The notes below the pieces were generated by a model. It made no database searches. It was not told the origin of the DNA and was given only the letters and a program-made list of their open reading frames with translations. Source: Luteolibacter ambystomatis (GTDB lineage Bacteria; Verrucomicrobiota; Verrucomicrobiia; Verrucomicrobiales; Akkermansiaceae). Taken from it: a stretch of DNA of 64,000 bases. The translations under genes and the position numbers were made by a program. The stretch's first letter is position 1. Each line of letters begins with the position of its first letter. Shown one piece after another: positions 25,744-33,641 of this stretch. The DNA is taken from assembly GCF_018137965.1 (NCBI RefSeq), contig NZ_CP073100.1:5257989-5321988 (forward strand). The letters run 5' to 3'.

Positions 25744-25824
25744 CGGCCGCATTTTGCCCGTTTTCTGCGGCGCAGGCAAGTTCTCCGGGGTTGGCAAGCG
25801 CCCGCGATCCGCTACACCGGGGGC

Positions 25825-26145
25825 ATGGAAGAACCGACACGCGACCACGGCACGCAGCCGCTCGACCGGCTGATGGAACGCTGGAAGCTGGGCAATCACG
25901 ATCTGGTGGACGCCTCCACCGAGCAGCTCAACCACAAACAGGTCCAGAAGGCACGCAAGGGCCGCCAGCTCACCCTGCACCTGATGCAGAAGGTGACCCG
26001 TGGCCTGAATGTGGCCATCTGGAACCGTCTGCCGAAGGAGCAGAAAGAGGTCTATTTCGAATACCTGCACCGCCACCTTTTCGACTATGCGAAGGGCTAC
26101 GACGCGGAGTGGCAGGATCCGAATGAAGCGTTGATGCCGGAGTGA
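25825..26145 (+). CDS. Conserved hypothetical protein
   Basis: 106 residues, highly charged and apparently all-helical, cytoplasmic. The middle reads NHKQVQKARKGRQLTLHLMQ, followed by WNRLPKEQKEVYFEYLHRHLFDYAKG. I do not recognise a family. It is divergent from the glycosyltransferase operon, sharing an 81-base promoter region, and ends 7 bases before the convergent stop of the next gene. Confidence 0.75.
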   Translation: MEEPTRDHGTQPLDRLMERWKLGNHDLVDASTEQLNHKQVQKARKGRQLTLHLMQKVTRGLNVAIWNRLPKEQKEVYFEYLHRHLFDYAKGYDAEWQDPNEALMPE

Positions 26146-26152
26146 GAAACGG

Positions 26153-26464
26153 CTACCTGCCCAACCGTTTCAGGTAGTAGGTGCGGGATTCCGCATTGCC
26201 GCTTGTATGGGCGGTCACTGAGACGAGCTCCCATCCTTCGTTTCCGTGGTTGGCTAATGCTTTCGAAGAGGCCTTTTCAAACTGCGTTTCCGTGAGGTTG
26301 TCCGTCTTGTCGGACAAATCATTTGAAGGGAGAACTTCGTAGAGAATTTTGTATTCCCAGCGGGGTTGGGAGGCGGGCTCCGGCGGAGTGGTCTTTGATT
26401 GCGCGGTGACGAGGGCCGCACCAACCATGCAGGTGGCGATGAAGATCAAATATGCAGGTTTCAT
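26153..26464 (-). CDS. Small exported protein, DUF4177-like
   Basis: 103 residues. Signal peptide MKPAYLIFIATCMVGAALVTAQ, then WEYKILYEVLPSNDL and NHGNEGWELVSVTAHTSG...YYLKR, the strand-helix-strand pattern of DUF4177 (WEYK...LN-GWELV...YYLKR). No catalytic residues are apparent. Monocistronic, divergent from the ArsR operon. Confidence 0.8.
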   Translation of the reverse strand: MKPAYLIFIATCMVGAALVTAQSKTTPPEPASQPRWEYKILYEVLPSNDLSDKTDNLTETQFEKASSKALANHGNEGWELVSVTAHTSGNAESRTYYLKRLGR

Positions 26465-26528
26465 GGGATGAAGCGGGTTTCCTTCAAGCTATGAAACCGG
26501 GGGAGCGTGTTCAATCCGGTTCGATCAT

Positions 26529-26552
26529 TTAATTAAATAATTGCTTAATTAA
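26529..26552. promoter_or_regulatory. Paired TTAATTAA operator candidate ahead of the ArsR operon
   Basis: Two identical octamers TTAATTAA, each its own reverse complement, lie at 26529-26536 and 26545-26552 with an 8-base spacer, in an otherwise GC-rich region. They sit 23 bases upstream of the GTG start of the ArsR-type repressor. The position and symmetry fit autoregulation; the AT-rich stretch may also contain the -10 element. Confidence 0.6.
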
Positions 26553-26574
26553 GTGGTGGGTGTAGTGTGCGGGT

Positions 26575-26907
26575 GTGGAAGCTCTCGCCGCCATTGCCGA
26601 TCCGACCCGCCGCCGCATCGTGGAGATGCTGGCGGAGCGGGATCGCACGGCGGGCGAGATCGTGTCTGAGTTCCGCGTCAGCGCCCCCGCGATTTCCCAG
26701 CACTTGAAGGTGCTGCGGGAAGCGGGTTGGGTGACGGTGCGGGTGGATGGACAGCACCGTGTCCAATCGCTCAATCCCAAGGCCATTGCCGAGGTGGAGG
26801 GATGGCTGGCGCGCACCAAGCAATTCTGGTCGAACCGTCTCGATGCTCTGGAGCGGGCGTTGGAGGCGGATCGTGGCAAACATCACAAACCAAAGAAATC
26901 GTCATGA
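26575..26907 (+). CDS. ArsR-family winged-helix repressor
   Basis: 110 residues. The start segment EALAAIADPTRRRIVEML and the recognition helix region SAPAISQHLKVLREAGWVTVR are standard for ArsR regulators of the SRPBCC-linked subgroup. No metal-binding cysteine motif is present, so it is unlikely to sense metals. The start is GTG (a valine codon in the frame). Its TGA overlaps the next ATG, so repressor and two SRPBCC proteins form one coupled operon; in such operons the repressor usually controls its own promoter. Confidence 0.9.
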   Translation: MEALAAIADPTRRRIVEMLAERDRTAGEIVSEFRVSAPAISQHLKVLREAGWVTVRVDGQHRVQSLNPKAIAEVEGWLARTKQFWSNRLDALERALEADRGKHHKPKKSS

Positions 26908-27446
26908 GTGCCTATGGAACCATTGTAGAGCCGGGAGTGGTCCGCTTCGAGCGGTTGCTGCCGGGGCCGATCGAGCGGGTGTGGGAGTTTCTCACTGATT
27001 CGGAGAAGCGCGGACTTTGGCTGGCCAGCGGACCGATGGAGCTGCATGCGGGAGGCAATCTGACATGGCGGTTCCATCATGCGGATCTGTCCTCGGTGCC
27101 GGAAGAGACGCCGGAGAAATACCGCGATGAAAGCGGCGGCTGCACCCATCACATGATCGCGAAGGTGACGCGCTGCGAGCCGCCGCATGTGCTGGCATTC
27201 ACGTGGCCGGGCGATGGCACGGAATCCGAGGTGACCTTCGAGTTGCACGAGCGCCAGGAGAAGGTGCTGCTCATTCTCACGCACCGCCGTCTCGCGGATC
27301 GCAAGGAGATGCAGGATGTCTCCGGTGGCTGGCACAGTCACCTGCGGGTACTCGCGGATCGTCTGGAAGGCCGGGAGCCGGGGCCCTTCTGGGGACCGCA
27401 CATGGAGACCGAGAAAGCATACGAAAGAATCTACGCCGAATCATGA
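26904..27446 (+). CDS. SRPBCC-domain protein (AHSA1-like), first copy
   Basis: 180 residues of the START/Bet v1-like fold, AHSA1 subfamily: FERLLPGPIERVWEFLTDSE, the tryptophan-rich GLWLASGPMEL, then PHVLAFTWPGDG and GGWHSHLRVLADRLEG. These proteins bind hydrophobic ligands in a deep cavity; the ligand here is unknown. Coupled by 4-base overlaps to the repressor before it and the second SRPBCC gene after it. Confidence 0.88.
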   Translation: MSAYGTIVEPGVVRFERLLPGPIERVWEFLTDSEKRGLWLASGPMELHAGGNLTWRFHHADLSSVPEETPEKYRDESGGCTHHMIAKVTRCEPPHVLAFTWPGDGTESEVTFELHERQEKVLLILTHRRLADRKEMQDVSGGWHSHLRVLADRLEGREPGPFWGPHMETEKAYERIYAES

Positions 27447-27883
27447 GCACGCCGCCGATCGTCAAGATCGTCCGCCGTTATCAAGCTGCGGCGGAGAAGG
27501 TGTTCGATGCCTGGCTGGACCTTGGGATGCTCTCACGCTGGATGTTCGGACCGGACATGCGGGATGAGGAGATCGTGCGGCTGACGCTGGATGCGCGGCC
27601 GGGCGGACGGTTCTCGTTCGTGGTGCGGCGTGGCGATCAGGAGATTGATCACGTGGGGCAATACCTGGAGATCGAGCGGCCACGGAGATTGAAGTTCACC
27701 TGGGGGCTTGCGGGGATGTCGGTCGATGAGAGCTGGGTGACGATCGACATCGTGGCGGATGGCGGGGCCTGTGAATTGACGCTCACCCATGAGCTTGATC
27801 CGGCTTGGAGCGACTATGCGGATCGTACCAAGCAGGGCTGGACGATGATGTGCGGCAAGCTGGCGGAGGTGTTGGAGAGGTAG
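27443..27883 (+). CDS. SRPBCC-domain protein (AHSA1-like), second copy
   Basis: 146 residues: IVKIVRRYQAAAEKVFDAWL, LSRWMFGP, RPGGRFSFVVRRGDQEIDHVGQYLEIERPRRL and the closing helix WTMMCGKLAEVLE. Same fold as its upstream neighbour but clearly diverged. Its stop codon lies in the left arm of a bidirectional terminator. Confidence 0.88.
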   Translation: MSTPPIVKIVRRYQAAAEKVFDAWLDLGMLSRWMFGPDMRDEEIVRLTLDARPGGRFSFVVRRGDQEIDHVGQYLEIERPRRLKFTWGLAGMSVDESWVTIDIVADGGACELTLTHELDPAWSDYADRTKQGWTMMCGKLAEVLER

Positions 27884-27910
27884 TAGCGCAAGGCGGGAGC
27901 CTCGCGCTAC
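27883..27910. terminator. Bidirectional terminator shared by convergent genes
   Basis: GTAGCGC plus AGGC pair with GCCT plus GCGCTAC around GGGA, each arm with one unpaired base. It overlaps the stop codons of both convergent genes, so the SRPBCC and aminopeptidase transcripts end in the same hairpin. Confidence 0.75.
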
Positions 27911-28911
27911 TTCTTCAGCTTGCTCACCTCTTTCCAGAACGTCGGGAAGTCGCCATGGCAGTCATGCAACAGCAGCTTGGTGAAGCGCGGCACTTCATCC
28001 TCGTAGGTGGTGAAGGAATTGAGACGGGCGTTGTTGATCGGGTCCTCGATCCATGACTTGAGACCGCCGCCCCATTGGCCGCGGAGCGCGCGGAGGTTGG
28101 TTTTGAGACGGGTGTATTCGCGGGTCTTGCGTTGGCGCTTCACGGCATCGCTCGCGCCACTGGCGTAGATCGTTTTGAGGTTCGCGGAGGTGGTGCCGAT
28201 GGCGGCGCGCGCTTGGGCGAGGCGGTGCAGGCGTTGCTCGTAGTAGCGCACGATGTCCGGACGATGATTCGCGGTGAACCAGCGGCGGACGCTTTCACGC
28301 GCCACGGCCTCGGCCATGCCTTCATTGAACTTGGTGTTCCCGGAGACGTGGTAGCGGCGGTGGGATAGCTCGTGGAAAATCAGTTCCGCAAGTTCCACTT
28401 CATCGCGGTCGATGAAGGTGTTCAGCAGTGGGTCGCGGAAGACTCCGAGGGTGGAATAGGCATCAATGCCATCGCACCAGGTCTCGTAGCCATCGCGATG
28501 CAGCCTCGCTTCTTCGGCGCGGGCATCGGCCTCGTTGAAGTAGCCGCGGTAGCTTTGTTTCCCGATCACGGGATACCACCACTGCTTTGCCTCCATCGAG
28601 AGCTCCGGTGCTGCGTGGATCACCCATACGAGATGCTCGCGGTGGAGGTCCGCGTATTTCTCGTAGGCTCCGCCGTTGGGCATGTCGAGATGGTCGCGGG
28701 CGAAGGCGAGCAGGCGGGTGGTGAGTTCCAGCTTTTTGCGCAGCTTTGCATCCGTGTTCGGATCGGCCTTCAGGCGGCCCACCGGCTTCTGGCGCGACAT
28801 GACGTCCATCTGCCCTGCCACCGCCTGTGAATAGAAATGAACCGTGCTGCACGAGGCACAGAGGAGTGGAAGCAGGACGAGGAGGAATCGCACGCCGCAC
28901 TCTAACCTCAT
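27907..28911 (-). CDS. Putative aminopeptidase lipoprotein (COG4324 family)
   Basis: 334 residues. Lipoprotein signal MRLECGVRFLLVLLPLLCASC. A metal site HELSHRRYH followed about 15 residues later by FNEGMAEAVA matches the HExxH...E pattern of zinc peptidases in this family; HFYSQAVAGQMDVMSRQKPV near the N-terminus and DAYSTLGVFRDPLLNTF before the metal site are family hallmarks. The frame stays open far upstream, but the ATG used yields the signal peptide. Probably attached to a membrane and facing the periplasm; substrate unknown. Confidence 0.85.
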   Translation of the reverse strand: MRLECGVRFLLVLLPLLCASCSTVHFYSQAVAGQMDVMSRQKPVGRLKADPNTDAKLRKKLELTTRLLAFARDHLDMPNGGAYEKYADLHREHLVWVIHAAPELSMEAKQWWYPVIGKQSYRGYFNEADARAEEARLHRDGYETWCDGIDAYSTLGVFRDPLLNTFIDRDEVELAELIFHELSHRRYHVSGNTKFNEGMAEAVARESVRRWFTANHRPDIVRYYEQRLHRLAQARAAIGTTSANLKTIYASGASDAVKRQRKTREYTRLKTNLRALRGQWGGGLKSWIEDPINNARLNSFTTYEDEVPRFTKLLLHDCHGDFPTFWKEVSKLKK

Positions 28912-28983
28912 TTTCGGAGACGCCAACTCCTTGGAGAGACTTGAAAATGCAACGTTCGCGCACGATCCTATCCTCTCATCCTC

Positions 28984-29982
28984 ATGAGTGCGCCCCATCG
29001 GATCATCGGTCAAGGCCTCGCCGGCACCTGCCTGGCGTGGAGCCTGCATGACCGCAGAGCGCCCTTCGAGATCATCGACCGTGAGGGCCACGGCAGTTCG
29101 AGGGTGGCGGCAGGAATGATCAATCCGGTGACCGGGAAGAATTTCCAGCCGTCGTGGCGGATCGCGGAATTCCTGCCCGAGGCGGTGGAGTTCTATCGGC
29201 GTTTGGAAGAGCGGCTCGGTGCTGTGTTCTGGCATCCGCTGACCGTGGTCCGGTTGGCCTCGCGGGAGGCGGATTGGGAAAAGATCCGCAGCAAGCTGGC
29301 GGATCCGGAGGTGGCTCCGTGGGTGGCGGGCGAAGTGTCGCCGCCGGACGAGCGCTGGGTCGGCGCGGTGGAGGTGAAAGGTGGTGGGCGGCTCGACGTG
29401 CGCGCCTTTCTCGATGCCTCGCGGGCGTGGTTTGTGGAGCGTGGATTTTATCATCAGGCGGAAGCCGATCCTGCCTCGCCGGAAGACCGACAGGGGATCT
29501 GGTGCGAGGGGGCAGCCGGTTTGATCGCCGGGCGGCCCGGTCTGCATCGTTGTGCGAAGGGTGAGATCCTCACATTGCGCGCCGATGGCTGGGAGGAACC
29601 GCGTATCCGTGTCGGCGATGGCGGCTGGTTGATTCCGATTGGCGGAGATCTCTACAAGGCGGGCGCGACCTACGTGTGGGACGTGCTGGATGCCGCGCCT
29701 ACGGAGAAAGGGCGGCGGCAGGTGGAGGACATCGCGCATCGTCTCGCACCGGGGCCATTCGAGGTCATCGGGCACGATGCGGGGGTGCGCCCGATCCTCC
29801 GGCGCAGCCAGCCCTTGATCGGACCACTGGGTGAGGGATGGTTTTTCAACGGGCTGGGATCGAAGGGCTCGCTCTACGCGCCCGGCGTGGCTCGGCGGCT
29901 GGCGGAGTGGATGTTGGATGGCACCGAGCCTGATCCGGATCTCGACCTGCGGCAGTTTCTGGCCAGCGTGAAACACTCATGA
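28984..29982 (+). CDS. FAD-dependent oxidase, MnmC(o)/MnmL-like
   Basis: 332 residues of the D-amino-acid-oxidase-like fold. The FAD dinucleotide motif is the variant IIGQGLAGTCLAWSL; SSRVAAGMINPVTGKNFQPSW follows, the same block as in the oxidase half of MnmC, which converts cmnm5U34 to nm5U34 in tRNA. The C-terminal FAD site is RPILRRSQPLIGPLGEGWFFNGLGSKG. No methyltransferase half is fused; instead the next gene overlaps by 4 bases and encodes an MnmM-type methylase. Together they could perform the two MnmC steps. A generic glycine/amino-acid oxidase role cannot be excluded. Confidence 0.8.
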   Translation: MSAPHRIIGQGLAGTCLAWSLHDRRAPFEIIDREGHGSSRVAAGMINPVTGKNFQPSWRIAEFLPEAVEFYRRLEERLGAVFWHPLTVVRLASREADWEKIRSKLADPEVAPWVAGEVSPPDERWVGAVEVKGGGRLDVRAFLDASRAWFVERGFYHQAEADPASPEDRQGIWCEGAAGLIAGRPGLHRCAKGEILTLRADGWEEPRIRVGDGGWLIPIGGDLYKAGATYVWDVLDAAPTEKGRRQVEDIAHRLAPGPFEVIGHDAGVRPILRRSQPLIGPLGEGWFFNGLGSKGSLYAPGVARRLAEWMLDGTEPDPDLDLRQFLASVKHS

Positions 29983-30575
29983 CGTCGCATTCCCAGATCA
30001 CCGGTTGGGCGAATCCGCCGAGACCCACGGAACTTGCGCACCGCTTGTTGGAGGACGTGTTGAAGCCGGGCGATCATGTGATCGATGCCACCTGCGGCAA
30101 TGGCCACGATACCCTGTTCCTCGCGCGCTGTGTGGGAGACGCCGGGCGAGTGCTGGCCTTCGACGTGCAGGAAGCCGCGATCCATTCCGCGAAGCAACTG
30201 CTGCAATCGAAGGGTGTGGACGCCCGGGTTGCTTTCCATTGCGAGTCGCACGCGTATCTGGCGCAGCACACGGCTCCCGCGAGCATTGCGGCGGTGATGT
30301 TCAATCTCGGCTATCTGCCCGGGGCGGATCACTCGATCATCACCCGATCATCGGAAACGTTGCTCGCGTTGGAAGCGGCGGCGCATGTACTGCGGCCGGG
30401 CGGCTGGTTGTGCGTCGTTTGTTATCCCGGTCACGAGGGCGGGGACGACGAGGCGGCGGAGGTCGGGCGGTGGATGGAGGCGCTGGCTCCCGTTGGCTGG
30501 CGGGTGGCGCGTTACGGAATGCTGGGGACGCGGAGGCCCGCGCCCTTCCTCCTAACGGCGGTGAAGCCGGGTTGA
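29979..30575 (+). CDS. SAM-dependent methyltransferase, MnmM/YtqB-like
   Basis: 198 residues of the class I fold. Motif I is VIDATCGNGHDTLFLARCVG; AAVMFNLGYLPGADHSIITR is the block specific to the YtqB (rRNA_methylase Pfam) family, followed by AAHVLRPGGWLCVVCYPGHEGG. B. subtilis YtqB is now known as MnmM and methylates nm5(s2)U34 of tRNA. Coupled by ATGA overlap to the FAD oxidase before it, which supports a shared wobble-uridine function. Confidence 0.85.
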   Translation: MTSHSQITGWANPPRPTELAHRLLEDVLKPGDHVIDATCGNGHDTLFLARCVGDAGRVLAFDVQEAAIHSAKQLLQSKGVDARVAFHCESHAYLAQHTAPASIAAVMFNLGYLPGADHSIITRSSETLLALEAAAHVLRPGGWLCVVCYPGHEGGDDEAAEVGRWMEALAPVGWRVARYGMLGTRRPAPFLLTAVKPG

Positions 30576-30594
30576 CGAACGGCGGGAAGAGCGG

Positions 30595-31539
30595 ATGATG
30601 ATCCTTGTGCGTTTGATCCGGTCCATGGCGATCCTGCTGGCGGGAATGCTTCCCCTGTGCGCGGGGGCGGAATCGCCGCGCCCGGTGCCGAAGACCCCGC
30701 GGGAGCTGATCCATGAGCTGACCCGCGATCCCGATGGAGACCTCGCCACGCTGGCCCGCGTTTTCGTTGGCAAGGGCGGCGGCAATTCACTGTTCTACTA
30801 TCCCACGAAGGACGCGGCGGATACTCCGGCGACCTGGGGGTGGAAGTTTGAGAATGTGTGGTTCAAGTCTGCGGATGGCACCCGCATTCATGGTTGGTTC
30901 CTGCCGACCAATCAGAAGAAGGCCAAGGGCACGATCGTGTTTTCCCACGGCAATACCGGCGCAATGGGCTATCACTTCGGTTTCGTCGAGTGGCTGCTGC
31001 CAGAGGGATTCAACGTGCTGATGTTCGACTACCGTGGCTTCGGCAGTTCCGGTGGCTCGCCGGTGCGCCATGGCATGATCGAGGACGTGCATGCGGCCTT
31101 CGATTACGTGAGGATGCGCAAGGATGTGGATGCAAGCCGCTTGATTTCCCTCGGTCACAGCCTGGGGGCCTCCAAGTCGATCACCGCGCTGGCGGAGAAG
31201 CCGGTGGCGGGGGTGCGCGCGATCATCAGCGACAGCGGCTTCGCGTCCTACGTGGGAATGGCGAATGCGGTCGCGGGCAAGGTCGGCACGGATATGGTGA
31301 GTGATGAGTGGTCGCCGAAGGATTGGGTGGCGAAGCTCACCCCGATGCCCTTGTTGGTCATCCACGGCACGGATGACGAGGTGGTGCCTTTCGCGCAGGG
31401 ACAGCAGCTTTTCTCCGCCGCCGCGATGCCGAAGACGATGTTCGCCGTGCAAGGCGGCCATCACGGAAACTCCCTGTGGCGGAACAACGGCGAGTATCGG
31501 AAGAAGATGCTCGAGTGGCTGGCCACGGCGATGAAGTGA
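30595..31539 (+). CDS. Exported alpha/beta hydrolase
   Basis: 314 residues with a signal peptide (MMILVRLIRSMAILLAGMLP, LCAGAE). The alpha/beta hydrolase core shows VFSHGNTGAMG (oxyanion region), NVLMFDYRGFGSSGGSP, the nucleophile elbow GHSLGAS, the acid region VIHGTDDEVVP and the catalytic histidine in QGGHHGNS. It resembles the BEM46/YfhR-like family; substrate unknown. Begins 19 bases after the methyltransferase, so it may be on the same transcript, which then ends at the hairpin at 31560. Confidence 0.88.
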   Translation: MMILVRLIRSMAILLAGMLPLCAGAESPRPVPKTPRELIHELTRDPDGDLATLARVFVGKGGGNSLFYYPTKDAADTPATWGWKFENVWFKSADGTRIHGWFLPTNQKKAKGTIVFSHGNTGAMGYHFGFVEWLLPEGFNVLMFDYRGFGSSGGSPVRHGMIEDVHAAFDYVRMRKDVDASRLISLGHSLGASKSITALAEKPVAGVRAIISDSGFASYVGMANAVAGKVGTDMVSDEWSPKDWVAKLTPMPLLVIHGTDDEVVPFAQGQQLFSAAAMPKTMFAVQGGHHGNSLWRNNGEYRKKMLEWLATAMK

Positions 31540-31559
31540 TACCCCAACTCCGTACGCAG

Positions 31560-31591
31560 AAACGGCGCACGGGAGATCCCATGCGCCGTTT
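31560..31591. terminator. Bidirectional terminator
   Basis: Perfect 10-bp arms AAACGGCGCA and TGCGCCGTTT around a 12-base loop, between the convergent hydrolase and ndk genes. An A- or T-run lies on each flank of the stem. Confidence 0.85.
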
Positions 31592-31616
31592 GGTGGAAAG
31601 ATGAACCGGAAGCGGA

Positions 31617-32051
31617 TCAGGCGATCACTTCGCCTTCGTTGAAGAAGCGCTTCAGCTCGGCTTCGGCGGCTTCGACGGAGTCGGAGGCGTGGCAGACGTT
31701 GCGCATCTTGGCGTCGCCGTCCTTGAAGCCGAAGTCACCGCGAATGGTTCCAGCGGCGGCCTGGGTGGAATCGGTCGGTCCGAGGAGATCGCGGACGCGG
31801 GCGATCACGTCCTCGCCTTCGAGGGCGAGAGCCACGACCGGGGCTTCCTGCATGAACTCGCGGACGGACGGGAAGAACGGCTTGTCGGCGATGTGCGAGT
31901 AGTGCTCGGCGAGGATCTCATCGCTGAGGGCGAGCACCTTGAGGCCGCGGATGCGGAAGCCTTCCTGCTCGAAACGGGAAAGGACGGTGCCGACGATCTT
32001 TTTCTCAACGGCGTCGGGCTTGAAAAGAATCAGTGTGGTCTCAAGAGACAT
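31617..32051 (-). CDS. ndk: Nucleoside diphosphate kinase
   Basis: 144 residues, full length. Transfers phosphate from ATP to NDPs. LILFKPDAVEKKIVG, the Kpn-loop region and NVCHASDSVEAAEAEL with the phosphorylated histidine are all present; the usual HGSDS is HASDS here. Monocistronic, sharing a terminator with the convergent hydrolase. Confidence 0.96.
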   Translation of the reverse strand: MSLETTLILFKPDAVEKKIVGTVLSRFEQEGFRIRGLKVLALSDEILAEHYSHIADKPFFPSVREFMQEAPVVALALEGEDVIARVRDLLGPTDSTQAAAGTIRGDFGFKDGDAKMRNVCHASDSVEAAEAELKRFFNEGEVIA

Positions 32052-32095
32052 GCGGGGGAGTTAGGAGCCGTGGTGCTGACTGACAAGCATTTAAA

Positions 32096-32131
32096 CCAGA
32101 AACGGGGAGAACACTTTCGCCCCGTTTCTGG
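32096..32131 (-). terminator. Strong hairpin between ndk and the secreted lysozyme-like gene
   Basis: Perfect 12-bp arms CCAGAAACGGGG and CCCCGTTTCTGG around a 12-base loop. Read on the minus strand it is followed by TTTAAAT, so it probably ends the transcript of the gene at 32223-33005. Confidence 0.75.
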
Positions 32132-32145
32132 AAACTTGATCATCA

Positions 32146-32219
32146 AACCTTGGAGGGTGTACCGAAACCCCGGTTGAAGCCCTTTCGTCCCGTTGGGACG
32201 AAGAAGGTTTGGTTACACG
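32146..32219. repeat. Nested inverted repeat, possible REP element or structured 3' RNA
   Basis: An inner hairpin TTCGTCCC-GTT-GGGACGAA is enclosed by outer arms: GTGTACCGAAACC near 32157 and GGTTTGGTTACAC near 32207 (11 of 13 paired), plus AAACCTT and AAGGTTT. It starts 3 bases from the stop codon of the minus-strand gene at 32223. The architecture resembles REP palindromes or a structured 3' UTR; no other copy is in the window. Confidence 0.5.
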
Positions 32220-32222
32220 CCA

Positions 32223-33005
32223 TTAGAGAGGCCGTCCGTAGGTGTCGCAGCGGTTGTGCCAGCCTTCCTTCCAGCGGGCCTCGCCGCGGGCGGGCGGGGA
32301 GTTGACGATGCGGCGGTCGAGCACGCGCTTGGAGGCTGCGGCGAATTCGCTGGCGGAGGCCGCGCCGCCGCCGGTGTCGCGCATTTCACCGAGCACCTGC
32401 ATCAGGCCCCAGCCGCGGCCGTTGTAGCGCTCGGAGGGATTCACGCCCTCGCCCTTGAAATTGACATAGTCGATCAGGGCGTAGGTGCCTTGGCCGGTGG
32501 TGGCCACCTTGTGGTAGTTCGCCTCGATGCGGGTGCGTTCGCTGGCCGGAGCGGCGGCGAGGATCTTGCCGAGCGCGGCCTTCGAGCGGGAGATGATGAA
32601 GTCGGTCTGGAGCGGGACATTGCCCGCCAGCCACTTGCGCAAGGTGGAGAGGCGCTCGCCGCGGAAATCGGCCTGGAACTGGGCCTTCGAGTTCCACGGG
32701 CAGTGGGGCAGGGTGCCCACGGCGGGCGGGGTCACGCCGCGGCTCTTCGCGTAGGCGATGAACTGCGGCCAGGTTTCATTGAAGCGGCCGTTGAAGCCCT
32801 CCGGATACCAGATGAAGTGGCCGATCCCGAGGGAGGGGAATTCCTCGCCCACGTTCCAGGTCGTGAGGCCGTCCACGGTGCCCCCGCACTCGTTTTTCCA
32901 TATTTTCTGGCCGATGGCCGCTTTCTGGCCGGCAGTGAGCTCCGCGGAAGCAATCCCGGCGGTAAGGGTGAACATGAACAGGCACAGGGCGCGGGCGGCT
33001 TGCAT
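32223..33005 (-). CDS. Secreted protein, possibly lysozyme-like
   Basis: 260 residues with signal peptide MQAARALCLFMFTLTAGIASAE. After it, KIWKNECGGTVDGLTTWNVGE and SLGIGHFIWYPEG recall the glutamate and G-x-GH region of phage-type lysozymes (E...T..GE...IGxGH), and GRGWGLMQVLGEM is reminiscent of transglycosylase folds. Similar proteins are widespread in proteobacteria and Verrucomicrobia as uncharacterised secreted proteins. A cell-wall role is an inference. Confidence 0.7.
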   Translation of the reverse strand: MQAARALCLFMFTLTAGIASAELTAGQKAAIGQKIWKNECGGTVDGLTTWNVGEEFPSLGIGHFIWYPEGFNGRFNETWPQFIAYAKSRGVTPPAVGTLPHCPWNSKAQFQADFRGERLSTLRKWLAGNVPLQTDFIISRSKAALGKILAAAPASERTRIEANYHKVATTGQGTYALIDYVNFKGEGVNPSERYNGRGWGLMQVLGEMRDTGGGAASASEFAAASKRVLDRRIVNSPPARGEARWKEGWHNRCDTYGRPL

Positions 33006-33062
33006 GAACGCACGCTAGATGGTTCTTCCTGTTCCAGCAAGTTCACCCTGACCGATCCTGAC

Positions 33063-33458
33063 ATGAGCCGCTTTCCCTGGGACAAACTCCTCTCCTTCAC
33101 TCCGATGGACCTCGTGAAACTGGCCATCACGGCCTTCATCATCGTGGTGGTCACGAAGATCCAGGTGGTGAACGACCGCCTCTCCTCCCTGCTGATCGCG
33201 CTGCCGATCACCTCGTTGGTGGCGATGTGCTGGATGCAGGCGGAGAAGCAGGGGAATGCCCGGATCGCGAACCACTCGGAGGGCACTTTCTGGTTCGTGC
33301 TGCCGACCCTGCCGATGTTCCTGATCCTGCCGTGGATGCTCCGCAGCGGCTGGAATTTCTGGCTGACCCTGGCGGCGAACTGCCTGCTGACCATTGGCTT
33401 TTTCTGGCTCACGGTGGTGATCCTGCGGCGTTTCGGGATCGATCTGATGCCGAAATAA
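33063..33458 (+). CDS. DUF3147-like small membrane protein
   Basis: 131 residues with four predicted helices: KLAITAFIIVVVTKIQVV, SSLLIALPITSLVAMCWM, FWFVLPTLPMFLILPWML and FWLTLAANCLLTIGFFWLTVV. The layout and FVLPTLPMFL fit DUF3147. No known biochemical role. Divergent from the lysozyme-like gene. Confidence 0.8.
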   Translation: MSRFPWDKLLSFTPMDLVKLAITAFIIVVVTKIQVVNDRLSSLLIALPITSLVAMCWMQAEKQGNARIANHSEGTFWFVLPTLPMFLILPWMLRSGWNFWLTLAANCLLTIGFFWLTVVILRRFGIDLMPK

Positions 33459-33641
33459 CCGGGCAGGGGCAAAAGTCTGATAGAGATTGGGCTTGTCAAA
33501 AACCCGGATTTCTGGTTCATCCCGCCCTCCGGCTGCTTGCCGGATCTATTTCAATCGAGCGAAAACGACCGCGGAATGACTCCGGACAATATCATCCCTT
33601 TCGAGTCGCCGCGTCCGCATTCCCGATTCCCCGGCCTACCC

